This document shows, in pieces, positions 50,668-62,431 of a stretch of DNA of 64,000 nt. The stretch's first letter is position 1; each line of letters begins with the position of its first letter. The DNA is from Circinella umbellata. Lineage: Eukaryota > Mucoromycota > Mucoromycetes > Mucorales > Lichtheimiaceae. Below the pieces are notes generated by a model. The model worked only from the letters and a program-made list of their open reading frames with translations, had not been told where the DNA came from and searched no databases. The position numbers and the translations under genes are program-made. The stretch covers positions 372,001 to 436,000 of the forward strand of contig JAIWNF010000019.1 in assembly GCA_025093555.1 (NCBI GenBank), given 5' to 3'.

Positions 50668-51770
50668 GATTATAAGATGATTTATTATATATATATAAAA
50701 AAGAAAAAGAAGATGTATAGACTTTTTGTTTATAAAAGAAAAAAAGTTTATATAAAAGTTAAGAAGAAGAGGGATAAAATAAAAAGTCCGGTTCCCTTTT
50801 ATCTTTCAAAAAAAAAAAAAAAAAAAACTCATCGGGATAATATAAGGCTGGATGTTAAAAATTTTTTTTTGGCATGTGCCTGAAACCAACTTTGTTAGTT
50901 ATTTAATGATTGTTTGATAATCATTCTATAATTTCCTTTCTTGCTTTTTGAACCCTTTTTGTCTCAATAGAATGTAAAAATAAAACAAAAAACATGTGTA
51001 AAAATTATATAAATAGTATTTCTCTTCTTAATGAATTTAATAAGCATTTATTTTTAATATTTGTAAAAAATAATAATACATAATTCTTTTCTCTAGAATG
51101 ATGATTGATAATAATTACCATGAAACATATCATATTCAGGAACCACGTCTCTTTGGGAGTGTGTGTGTTGTCTGGGTTTTTTAACCCGGATAACTGAATT
51201 CCGAATCCCGATAGACTACATATGAAGACACCCAATTTCAGTTCAATCGATTAGACATGGTGAAATAGCTTAAACTCGGAATTTTAACTATCTATGGACT
51301 TTTTAATCTAATCCTCTTTTGATTATTATCCATCCTCATCCTATATTCATATAAAAAGATCATTAAAGATATTATAATGAATAAAATAAATAAACAAAAA
51401 ACTATCTCACGGTGAGAGAGAGGGGGTTATTTGTTCAACTTTAAAAAGTTAATTCATAAAAGAATAATCCCATAAATGGCTCTTTTTTTTACAAACATGA
51501 AAAAATTATATCAAAATCATGCAAAAGTGAATATAAAACTCCTCTTTTTTCTTTCTTTCTTTCTTTCTTCTTTTCCTCCAGTTTTTTTTTTTAGACGAGT
51601 TCCCGCACCGATCCTATAGATAAAACTACATCATAAACTGTTCTTTTGGTTGATTATTATTATTTAAGAGGAGTTTCATAACATCCTCCTTTCCCGATTA
51701 TTATTAACCTTTTTTTTCATCGGCCGATTTCTAATTCTGCTTTCGTCATTAAAAAAGATCTTCTTTGATA

Positions 51771-51801
<31 letters not shown>

Positions 51802-54765
51802 CCCCCCCCAATTGAAACTAACACATTCATGTTTGATTTCATTTTGAAACTTTTTTTTTTCATGGACATAAAGTATTAGAACAATGATGATAAGAAACAA
51901 ACGAATGGGGATCGGGTCACCAAAAAAAAAAGACCCCCCCCCACCCATTTACATATTTATGAATGATTTATAGAAAACAAAAAAAATGATGTACAAAATG
52001 GATCTATTCTATCCATTTATCCATCCATTATTATTCAATTGATAAACTCATTTTTTTTTCTTTATTAATAAAGGGTGTAATATCTACAATTAAATGAGTA
52101 GCCATAGTTTAACAAAAGCAGTAACCCACATCATTCAAACAACCCTCCCCCCCACTTTAAAATTGTTATTAGGGATCTATTTTATATATAGAACAAACCA
52201 TAACCCCAATGACGAAATAAAGAATAAAAACAGAAAACAGAAAAAAAATTATTAAATTGTTAACAAGTGAAAAGAAGAAAAAACGAATATGGGTTGTTTA
52301 TCAGTGCATGATCATAAATTTCCGATATATATATACTACTTTTCCATATAATTGGGAAAATAATATGCATGGCACCCCATCACTTTTATGACGTGCTAGT
52401 GTAACTTTTTTTTACAGAAAATTGAATGTTGACAGATTGTTTATCCCGATTTATAAATGCACCCGGGGGGGATTATTAGAAGGGGTTTACCAAAAAAAAA
52501 ACAGGGGCCAACTCTTATCCCGTCCAATCCATATGAAAGCATATTCTGACTAGAAACTTTAATTTTTTTAAAGTTTGTGAAAAAAAGTTGTCAAAAAACG
52601 TTCATTTCCTTCTTGGGCAATTAGATAAAATGAGTGGGTTGTAGTTATAATTTTATACACATTTGATTCATAAGTGAATGGAAGGAAAAGAATCGAGTTT
52701 TTGAGAGAGAGAGACAATGACAATTTTTAGTCATTCATGTATATATATATATATATATATATATATCAATATGTATGGTTAAACTATGGTGTGTGTGTAT
52801 AATGAGTTGACTCACTGTGAGAGAGAGTAGATCATATATTTTAAATGCATTCTTTCATGTTACTATGGGGAAAATAAATAAATAAAGATATTATACACCT
52901 CTTTTCTATCAATAAATATATAAAAGATAGATAACAAAAATAAGCCTGTTCATTATTATTTTCTAAAAAGAAAGAGAATACGTAGATAGACAATGAAATG
53001 CTTTTACTACGTAAATGGCTGTATTTAAAAGAATGTAGTAGGTATGTAGTTGACTCTTACTACATAAATCACGAGGTTAATCATGTTTTCTCAACAAGTG
53101 TTATCCATGTACTCACAGATAGTTGAAAAAAAAGGTATCAAACCGCATATCTTATCATTGAAAACCACTTTATTGTTGCTATTTTAAGGTTCATTCCCTT
53201 TTTTTCTTACATACGCAATGTAGTACGTAGATTTGGGTGAGATAATGGTTTTATTGCATAAAATAGTTAATACTATGTACCTAAAGTATCACAGGAGACT
53301 TCTTATCATCAACAATAACATACTTATTATTATTTAGGTACTTTATGCGACTCCCTACTAACAAACACAAAAATTTATGAACATTGCTACGTATTTGATA
53401 TAACCTGTCAAACAAAAAGTTTCCCTTTATCTCTTTCTCGTTGGTTAATATGGTTTTTCATTTTTTGCTTCGTTTAACTTATTACTGGATTATATAGTTT
53501 TATGTCTTGTGGTCAATATTTAATAAATTGATGATAAATGAAAAGATAATAATATTTATATAATAGAATGAGTGTCCAGTTTGAGACTTTGATAACAGTT
53601 AGAAATACATCATTTTAAATATATATAATAGTGATAAGGAATCTTTTTGTTCATACAATATAGATATATGAGTTCTATCTTATTTTATTATGACACGTTT
53701 TGATAATTTATTTTCAGGTTATCTTGTTGTAGTGACATTTTTTGTATTGTTTCGAATTCTTTCTCGTTACTAAAAACAGTTTATCGTTTTGTGACTCAAA
53801 AATCGTGCTTCAACTTGGAACTTCTCGGTGGTTCCACTTCTACTGAAGACACAATAATAAACTCTTTCTTACTTTCCCATTTTTCATCATTACTTTACAA
53901 CTTTATTCTCGCACATCATTTTCCAACTTTTTATTTTCATCTCTTAACGACGAATCACACTTTTTATCTTTAAACTTTTTTTTTTTTTCAAAAAATTGAT
54001 ATGTTACAATTGTGACCTCTTTGGACCACACTATGTTAACTACTAGTGAGTCAATCAATTCTTTTGACTTTCCTTACTACTTCATTTGACTGGTAAATGA
54101 TAATAACTTTTTCAATACAGAACGTTTCACAGTGCTTCATCAATACAAGTATTAACACTATCTTACTACTTTGGACGATTTGACAACTATAAAAACGCTA
54201 TTTACCGACAATCTCCATTTTCAAACAATTACCCGATTGGGTACCCTCGAGCATCGGCGATATTTTTTTTTTTTTTAGACCTGCTGATTTCCTCAACGAG
54301 CTCATACAATCTAGGTGGCGCAATTTATTCCATCATGCAAAACAACTCACCTTGTATTTACCTCACCTAATTTCTGTAATGAGATTTTTGATACATTAGA
54401 ACCATTATCTTTGAGAATAATTCTCAGTGAAGCCGTTTGGTTTGGCTACTGCTAATCGTCTTTTTCACCTGTCTCACTTTCTGCTTCTATTCAGCTTTAG
54501 CTGTAGTACGTCTGAAGAATTTAGATATTGGATTCTTATTGTATTATTGCGACCATTTTATTACATCTATTATGGTGTTCTATCTTTCAACAGGAGGACT
54601 TCATGGTCTATAATGCTCATGGCCCACTCTCCTTTTTTTTTTTTTTGCGCAGAATTCACGCTGAATAAACAAATTCTTACGTAGGCTGGCTTCTATTTTT
54701 TTTTTTTTCAACCTGGATTAATAAAGTTTTAGAGTTTTCCAAACTCCTTTCTTTTTTTCAAACAA
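50668..54765. other. Four-kilobase gene-free region
   Basis: The largest gap in the window. It holds CT/TC repeats (51548-51570, 51774-51800), a TA microsatellite (52739-52766) and many short homopolymers. A less AT-biased block (53790-54690) has two plus-strand open frames of 60 and 85 codons without motifs, domains or splice partners. I do not call a gene there. Confidence 0.55.
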
Positions 54766-56446
54766 ATGCATTCTTTTTCGTCTTCTTTTGTATTATTACA
54801 ACTTATTCGTCAAAATACAAAACGTTTTTATACAACAAAAAGGAAATATCAATGTAAACCAACACAAGAACTTGAACACATTTATCGATTGGCTACACTT
54901 ATCAATGAAACACAAAGTAATAAAGAAAAAGCAGATCAACTTTTAAAATATCCAGCATGTCATGCCATTTTACGACGTATTTATGATCCTCATTTAAGAC
55001 ACCATATTTCTTCTAAATCCATACTTGCCCATGTGCGTCTACTTGAAAAAGAACAGCATCAAGAAAAAGAAGAAGAAGAACCTCCTATTCAAAATTTAAA
55101 AGAACTTTTAGATGCCCTTTCTTCACGTCGACTTTCGGGTAAAGCAGCTTTGAATGCAACAGCTACATTTTATTTCACTTTTTGTAAAACCGATCAACAC
55201 AAACAAATTTTTTGTCGTATTCTTGATCGTAATTTAAAAATGGGCATGTCGGTTATTACCATTCAACGTTTATTACAACAGCAACAACAACAACAACAAG
55301 AAAAACAAAAAGAAAATGATTCTAATTCTCAGGATCAAAAAGATCTGGCTTCTAGTAAGGAGATGCCATTATTATTTAAAAGTGTGGCATTGGCATCGAC
55401 AGCCCCTTGGAAACCACCGCAACCAGTGTCTAATAAAGAACAACAAGAAGATGAATGGTATGCTTCACGAAAATTGGATGGAGTACGATGTATTGCGCAT
55501 GTCCAAAGTCCAGAATCAATTACTTTTTATTCGCGTACTGGACGTATATTTCATTCATTACAAAAAGTAAAAGAAGCCATTCAAACACGTTTATTATCCA
55601 TGCATCATTCTACTGATGAAATGGTCCCTTTTATATTGGATGGTGAAATTTGTGTCTATAGTCAAGAAGGAGTGGATGATTTTTTAATGGCATTGAGACA
55701 AATACGATCCCATCAACAACCCATGACAAATCCTGTCTATGAAGTCTTTGATATGATGAATGTACAAGGTTTTCGTCAAGGCAAGGATTCCATTCAATTT
55801 ATGGATCGACAACAAAAATTGAAACAGTTTATTGAATCACCACAAGCTCATCTTCGTATGGTAGAACAGATTAAAATTGATACTGAAAAACAATTGGAAA
55901 CATTAAAGAACAAAGCTATTAAAAATGGATGGGAAGGTCTTATATTACGAAAAAATGTTCCATATGAAGGAAAAAGAAGGTAAATTCTTTTTTTTTTTGT
56001 TTTCATCATTTCAATGACCCAATTACTTTCCACTTTTTCCTATATACATCCTATACACTTCCACCCCCACCCCTCTTTTTATATAGCTAATCAAAAGTAT
56101 ATATATATATATATATAATAGTCGTAATATGCTCAAAATCAAAGAATGGGAAGATGATGAATACACTGTCAAAAGCATTGAAACTGGACGAATGCGACTT
56201 CCCAACACAGGACAAGATACCCAAGTCATGACAAGTGTTATCATTGAACACAAGGGTAATTTTGTAAGCGTGGGATCTGGATTTACAATGCAACAACGAA
56301 TACGATATTTCGAACATCCTGAACTTATTATTGGAAAATCTATCACGGTACGCTATTTTTCTGAATCCATTGGAGAAAGTGGTCAACCTTCTTTACGATT
56401 TCCATCGGTAAAGGCTGTTTTTGAAGAAGGTAAACGTACTATTTAA
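54766..56446 (+). CDS. Compact ATP-dependent DNA ligase with probable mitochondrial leader
   Basis: Two exons, 54766-55979 and 56122-56446, give 512 aa. The N-terminus (about 1-28; Arg/Lys/Ser with aromatic residues, no acidic residues) looks like a mitochondrial presequence. Residues about 30-170 form a helical region of ligase N-terminal type with KLLSSRRLSGKAAL-like spacing. Nucleotidyltransferase motifs follow: motif I KLDGVR (Lys236, the AMP-accepting residue), SRTGR, LDGE, and WEGLILRK. The motif V lysines (LKIKEW) are in exon 2. The C-terminal OB-fold includes VGSGFT and ITVRYFSES. It is much smaller than Cdc9/Lig1 or Lig4 and lacks BRCT or PCNA-binding segments, resembling small phage/bacterial-type ligases. 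A poly-Gln run (about 168-175) sits before the catalytic domain. A role in organelle DNA maintenance is inference. Confidence 0.88.
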
Positions 56447-56546
56447 AATATCAACTGAAAAATAAAATAAAAAAATAAAAATAAATGGGCGCCTTTCCTC
56501 CCTCAACTTTTGGTAAAAAAAAGTCGTCTCTATTGGATGGATTTCT

Positions 56547-57286
56547 CTACATTCGTCTTTTTTCCTTTTTGACTGTACGACGTTTTTCTTTATCCTTTTC
56601 ACTATTGGATCGTTGTTTTTCCAAAAGGATTTTATTTCTTTCCTTTTCGGCTTCAGATTGTTTTTTTAATTGTTCGCGTCGTTTTTGTTCTTGTTCTTTG
56701 ATCTTATCTGCATTTCGGTTGGCAATCAACAATGGATCTATTTATATAAATAGAAGAGAGAGAGAGAGGGGGGGGGATTAGATACAGTATTATTAGAGTA
56801 ACAGCATCATTTATTGTCCATTCACATATATTATTATTACCTGTAGTATCATTACCCCCTTTACGACTTTTATTTTTATCCTTTTGTTCACCATTTTCAT
56901 TTTCACGACCTTCATATCCATATTGTTGCATTAAACGTTCACGTTGAGCTTTTTCTTCTCTTGATAATTGTTTTGACATATTTATTCGTCGTAATTCATT
57001 ATTCGCTTCAATTTCTTTAACTGATTGTTCTTGTCTTGCTCTTTCGCGTTCTAATTTTTTTTATTTAATTGTATTAGAGAAGTAACAATATTATATGTAA
57101 ATGGAATAAAAAAAAAACTTATAAAATTACCTTGAATTTCTTCAAGTGCTTTTGCTTTTTCTTCTGCTCGTTTTTTTTCAGTATTATTTTGTTGTTCTTT
57201 CCAACCTTTCAAAATATTTTCAATTACTTTATCCGTATTTTCATCCTAATAAATAACAAGTATATTGATTCAAAGTGTTAACCCGG

Positions 57287-57317
<31 letters not shown>

Positions 57318-57605
57318 GGAACTTACAGTCGTTTCAGCTAAAAACTCGGCAATAACTTCATGTTTCTCTTCATCAGCAATGGTATCATCTTCAACAATGC
57401 CTGCAATATAGGCAACTACATCTTCGTCTATTTCAAAGTGTAAGGAAGGGAGAAAGAGAGAAAATCAATTTATTTATTTTATCTTTTTCATTTTGTATAG
57501 ACTCCCAATGTTGCCCTTTTATTAATATTTTAAACAATGTAAGATATATATATATATACCTTTAAGTTGTATCGAAGCAAGTTGTTCAGTGACTTGATCA
57601 ATCAT
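56547..57605 (-). CDS. CCDC43-like coiled-coil protein
   Basis: Five minus-strand exons, 57605-57560, 57427-57327, 57245-57131, 57050-56841 and 56737-56547, give 220 aa. An N-terminal helical domain (about 1-65) has DEDVVAYIAGIVEDD and EVIAEFLAET, the pattern of the CCDC43 N-terminal PWI-like fold. After it comes a charged coiled coil (about 66-115), the conserved LSREEKAQRERLMQQYGY, a disordered spacer and a final Lys/Glu/Arg-rich helix (KIKEQEQKRREQLKKQ). CCDC43 homologues are widespread in eukaryotes but their function is poorly known. The stop lies only 100 nt from that of the DNA ligase, so the two transcripts probably overlap at their 3' ends. Confidence 0.82.
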
Positions 57606-58180
57606 GAGATTATATATACACACCTTAAAAGTTTTGTTACAGCAACAAAAAGTACAAAAAAAAAAAAAAAAAAAAAGTTCTATTCCTGCAGTCAGAATTT
57701 TTTTTCTGATCCTTAAAAAAAATTGTTCCCGGGTGAGTAGCATAGAATCTTTTGTCATAACAAATTTTATATTTTGACAGTTTTTATTTAACTTTATATT
57801 CTTTATTTAAGTAAGTCTTCATAACAACTCTTTTCTATGTAATATTTCTTTTTTACTGTATTGTTTTCAATTATAAGTAAAATGTAAAGAAACTAGTAAA
57901 AGATGTTTCATTACTATGTTTCATCTTTTTTCGAGTCATGATTTTATCTTTTTATCTTATCAACCTCCCCCCCCTTCCAATACCCTTAATATGTTTGTTT
58001 CTTTAGGAACATTAAAAAAAAAAGTTACAAAGACATATAATGTATAACCAAGCTTCTCAGATTAGGATTAATTCAATTTCCGTCTTTGGATACATATATT
58101 TTTTTTTTCTGCAATTAGTATTCTTTTTTATAAATACCTCCCCCCACCCTCCTCCGCATAACAACGACAAATAATAAACG
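57606..58180. other. Divergent promoter region (CCDC43-like / ENY2)
   Basis: 575 nt with homopolymer tracts and no gene-like frame; it must hold both promoters. Confidence 0.65.
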
Positions 58181-58771
58181 ATGTCTTCTGATTCAGATAA
58201 ATTAAGACTTGCATTAAGTCGACATTTTGTTGATTCTGGTGAAAAAGAAAGGTTATTTGAAGTTTTCTTCTTCAGAGAGAAAAGACGAGAAGAAAGATTT
58301 CAATTGATAAATAACAATGGAACGGGTGTTTTTTTTTAGATTGATGAACTTATTACGAAATCGATTAGCTGAGTCAGGTTGGAATGACGCTTTATATGCA
58401 CAATGTCGTGGTATGTTACACTTCATATCAATTGTTGTTGTCGTTATTATTATTGTAAATAGAATAGCCTATTAAAGAGACACATGGGGGGTGGGGGAAA
58501 TATGTATATATCAAAAAAATAATAGAAACTGTTCGACAACGTAAACTTGAGAATGTTACATTGGATGAATTAGTCAAGGAAACATCCGATTATGGACGTA
58601 GTAAGTTTTTGTTTTTTGTCATAAAAAAGTAATATTGCAAACGGTATAAGGAAATGATATGTGGATATAAATTAAAGAAGTATATATTTATTAGGTTCAG
58701 TGAATGAAAATATCAAGAAAGAATTACTTGTGCAAATCAAAAAATATCTTGATACAGCATTCGATTCATAA
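58181..58771 (+). CDS. SUS1: ENY2/Sus1, SAGA deubiquitinase-module and TREX-2 subunit
   Basis: Four exons, 58181-58251, 58340-58410, 58526-58600 and 58695-58771, give 97 aa, the usual size. The product is all-helical with the family landmarks FVDSGEKERLMNLLRNRLAESGW, split by intron 1. Further on are TVRQRK, ENVTLDELVKETSDYGRSSV and VKKELLVQIKKYL-like C-terminal helix. Sus1/ENY2 wraps helical partners in two complexes: the SAGA module that removes ubiquitin from H2B, and TREX-2 at the nuclear pore, linking transcription to mRNA export. The first intron has the weak donor GTTATT, unlike the GTATGT/GTAAGT donors of the other two. Reading through it stays in frame until the TAG of the acceptor. 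Confidence 0.95.
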
Positions 58772-58893
58772 ACCCGAGAAAAAGCCAAAAAAAAAAAAAA
58801 AGAAAGAAAAGGAAAGGAAATGGATTATAAAAAAAACATTGTTTCTAAATATTTTTCTCTGATATACAAAAATTCTGTTATTTTAAAATATTA

Positions 58894-59875
58894 TTAATTA
58901 GCAGTAACTGGTGCTGTTTTCACTTGTTCTTCAACTACACCACCAATGGGTGCTTTTGGTTTTTTATCTTCCTTTAAAGTTAAACGCATTGCATAAGCAT
59001 CTTCACCATCAGCATAATACTTCTTTTCAATATCATGTACCCTAATTTATATATACATATATATATATTATTCTATTAGTTTGATTTGCCTTTCCTTTTC
59101 TCCTTTTTTATGTTTTTTTTATCATTATTATTATCCCTATCCTTTCCTCCTCTTCCAATCCATGTATATATCAATATTAAATATTATAAAAAAAAGATAC
59201 TTTACTCGAATTGCAATGTATCACGATAAAGGCCAATAGCAGCACGATTAGTTTTTCGTACATGTAAAGAAACATAATGAGCATCAAAAGCTTCCACCAT
59301 TTGTTTTGTAGATTGAGTCATCATTTTTTGTGCCAAACCAAGTCTTCTATATGTTCGCATGACGGATAATGATGTAATATGACCATGAGGAACATCTGTA
59401 GGTTCTTCTTCCCTTTTTTTTAACAAAAAAAAAAATAGTCAATAAGTATTTGTTTTCTCTCTCTCTCTCTTCTTGATTCTCGTCTAACCTTTATCCCCCT
59501 CCTTCTTATTCTTTATATATATATATTACATTTTAGCTAACACGTATCCAACGATTTTTCCGTTACCGTCGTCAGCAACATAAGAAAGTTGTGGCCAAGT
59601 GAGTGCATGATAAAGGTCTTTTATGAATAAAAAAAATAGTGTGAGTGAGTCAACTTTGAATATAATTATTATATAACTTACAATATTTCATTTGATAGTT
59701 TTCTGGAAGGTCCAAAAGATTAGCATTTTGAATTTCTAACAAGTCTTCGACCTACATATATATATATAACAATAATTTTTGTTTTGTTCCAAATTGAACC
59801 ATTTAATAATTTATTTATGCATGTTGAAGAAAATTGGGTAAATGAATTATATACCGTTGCTTGACGAATGTTCAT
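58894..59875 (-). CDS. ARD1: N-terminal acetyltransferase catalytic subunit NAA10/Ard1 (NatA)
   Basis: Five minus-strand exons, 59875-59855 (21 nt), 59751-59682, 59617-59530, 59412-59206 and 59041-58894, give 177 aa. The sequence follows NAA10 closely: [19 protein letters not shown] at the start, then [38 protein letters not shown] carries the acetyl-CoA-binding RxxGxA (residues 82-87). [16 protein letters not shown] and [13 protein letters not shown] complete the GNAT fold. With Naa15 it acetylates protein N-termini (Ser, Ala, Thr, Gly, Cys after Met removal) at the ribosome. The short C-terminal tail is typical of fungal forms. It converges with ENY2, with stop codons 122 nt apart. Confidence 0.97.
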
Positions 59876-60267
59876 ATTTGGGTTTATATATGTATATATA
59901 TATTATATAAGGTAGATAAGTATGAGTTTTAGCTGAGGGAGAAACTTTGTGTCCTAAAATAAAATAAGTGATTCAACAGCGCGTTTCAGTAACAACCTTT
60001 CAAATTCCCGCAAAGCCACGCGATTGGGGCGGCCAGGGGATTTTTTTTAGCTTATAAAAATGCTACAGAAAGAAATTAATCAAGTGTTTTTGTTCTTGAT
60101 GTGATAGAAACTATGTTTACATAGTTTGGATGGATTCTATGGATGGTTGGAATCCATGTATTATATTACATTTAGTTGTTCTTTTGTATCATTATTGACT
60201 GTCTTTTTAAATATATAAAAATGGAAAAAGCAGGAAAGTCTACTTGTTCCGTAAAAAAAAAATCATA
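59876..60267. other. NAA10 upstream region
   Basis: Contains an inverted CCAAT sequence (GATTGG at about 60023) in a short GC-rich patch, a possible promoter element. No gene seen. Confidence 0.5.
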
Positions 60268-60691
60268 GGGATTTGCTAAGGACACCCCCAAAAACATACT
60301 AGATTAGGTAACTCCAATTCTTACGGACACCCCACTTTTATATATTTTCAAAGATACATAACAATCTGATATAATTACGTCGTACCCAGCCATTTATACA
60401 CTATATACACAGTTATTATCGTTATATAACTTAAAAATGTTTATGAAACTAATATCAGCAGTTCAACGTTCTATAAATATCGCTCAATATTTCTAATATT
60501 CTCTTACCGTATCGTTATGTAACAAGGAATAATGTGTATTTTTAATGATATATATATAAGCGGTCAAATAAGGGATATTGGTGTTGATAACGCCGGTACT
60601 ATATTTTACATGGTCTAAGAACTTGTTTGAGAACTTTTTATTTGTGGAGTGTCCGTAAGGCCAAAACTATAGGGTGTCCGTAGCAATTCCC
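60268..60691. mobile_element. Short inverted-repeat (MITE-like) element
   Basis: The left end GGGATTTGCTAAGGACACCC (60268-60287) matches the reverse complement of the right end (GGGAATTGCTACGGACACCC, read leftward from 60691) at 18 of 20 positions. A second, inner inverted pair, CTTACGGACACCCCAC (60320-60335) and its complement (about 60643-60658), gives each arm two copies of a GGTGTCCG motif. The 424-bp body has no coding capacity. I could not identify a clear target duplication because the right flank is a C run. Confidence 0.6.
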
Positions 60692-62265
60692 CCCCAAAAA
60701 AAGGGACATCTTTCGCAAAGCACTTATAAATGTAAAATGACAGCATGCAGATATCAAAACTTGAGTTTACTTGATTATTTTAAAATGTGATCAACTGGAT
60801 AAAATCAATAACATAATAGAATGTAGCATTCGGAGCACCTTATTTTTAAGAAAAGGCGTTCGAGTTTTAAATATTATCTTATTCATTACAATAACAACTT
60901 TCATCACATGGGCCCAGAACAGCGATATCCGGGTGAACAATCATTTTTATTTTTTTGTATCCATAAAATAGCTCGTACAGCACTTTTTTAAAAGGAAATT
61001 ACAATTTAGATAATCAAATGAAGTTGAGAAATAAACAGTGAATATCTTTGTAATAAACATAAAAAAGACAACGTTTTTTCTTTGATTATTTAATACACGG
61101 AGACATAATATTAGGCAAAAAATAAAGATGATCTAAAGGAAAACGTTGTTTTATTATGATAAATACGTAATAATATAATATTTAAAAAGTTATACGTAGC
61201 TCGCCGTTACTAACACTGTTAAAGTAGATGGTGGTATACTAAATTAGCAATAGAAGAGTTTCCGTTGATTTTAGATTTTATACGCGCACCAGCGTTTACA
61301 TGAACTTTTGTTGTTATACGGATAGACATTATAAAACATTATGCTTTATTTTGTACGATACGTAACAGAGAAGCCGTTAAAGATCTGATGACTCAAAAAT
61401 TTATCTCTAATGATTGAATAAATTGACTATGATTATGAAAGATAAATAAAAGAAGCTTCCCCAGGGTGTTTATATGGACGATACGTAACCTCTTTCTGTT
61501 ATTCAAGGGCGCAAAGAGACTATTATGGCAGAACACGGTGAGCTGCAAAAACATTCTTTGTTGAAAACTAAAACAACCTAAATAAAATGTCTTAATCTGG
61601 TCTTGATATTATAGATATTGTGTGTCATCCATCTTTTATCGTCTAAAGGGCCAATATCGCGAATCTTAATATACATGTACAAAAAGACATCAAGATACTA
61701 ATATTAATACCATACCCAGGACCCGTGACCCGTGACCCATGACCCAAAGTACGTATTAGGAAAAGTTTACCGAAATTCAAGTGATCACAGAATTTTCTTG
61801 AATAATTAAAAAATGACACCACTTTTCATGGTTACTTTTTATTTTATTCACGTACTGTCAACCCTTTCTCCCTTTCTTTCTTTTTTTTTACCACAATGAC
61901 TGGCTTGTTCTCGTCATAAAATCAAGAACGCTGTTTACTTTTTCAATAACCTGAACTTCTTTTTCATATGCTAATTAATTTATTAGAGAAAAAAGAAAAC
62001 CGGAAAACCTTCCGGTGTATTGGTAAAAAAAAACGGATCCATTTCCAATTTTGGACATGATCCCTTCCTTCTAGGCCTCATTCTTTTTTTTTTTTTGTTC
62101 TTTCGCAATATATTAACATATTACTATAGCTACGTAAAAAAGCGCGTTTGTTCATAAATAAAAGAAATATGTTGTTAAGCAACACTTGTCATGGTAATGG
62201 AATCTCACATTCCAATCTTAATTTGACACGGAATGTTACAATTTATAGCTGTTACAGATCTTGAT

Positions 62266-62302
<37 letters not shown>

Positions 62303-62431
62303 ACCCGGTGCCTTTTAGTTTCATGCAGATCATGCATTGCTGCGGATTATCCCTATTGTTATAGCCATTGATCAATTCTTTTATAAAAAAAACCTATCAA
62401 GAATTTTAATTTTATCTTTCTTCCCAACAAA
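60692..62431. other. AT-rich spacer
   Basis: No supportable gene. Includes a four-copy GACCCGTG-like short tandem (about 61719-61745) and a 34-nt T tract (62268-62301). Confidence 0.6.
62268..62301. repeat. Poly-T tract, 34 nt
   Basis: Uninterrupted T run. It could be the trace of an inserted polyadenylated sequence on the minus strand, but no adjacent retroelement was recognised. Confidence 0.9.

Noticed and set aside
53791..54684. Two plus-strand open frames (60 and 85 codons)
   Set aside because: No motif, no splice connection and low-complexity hydrophobic composition; not supportable as genes.
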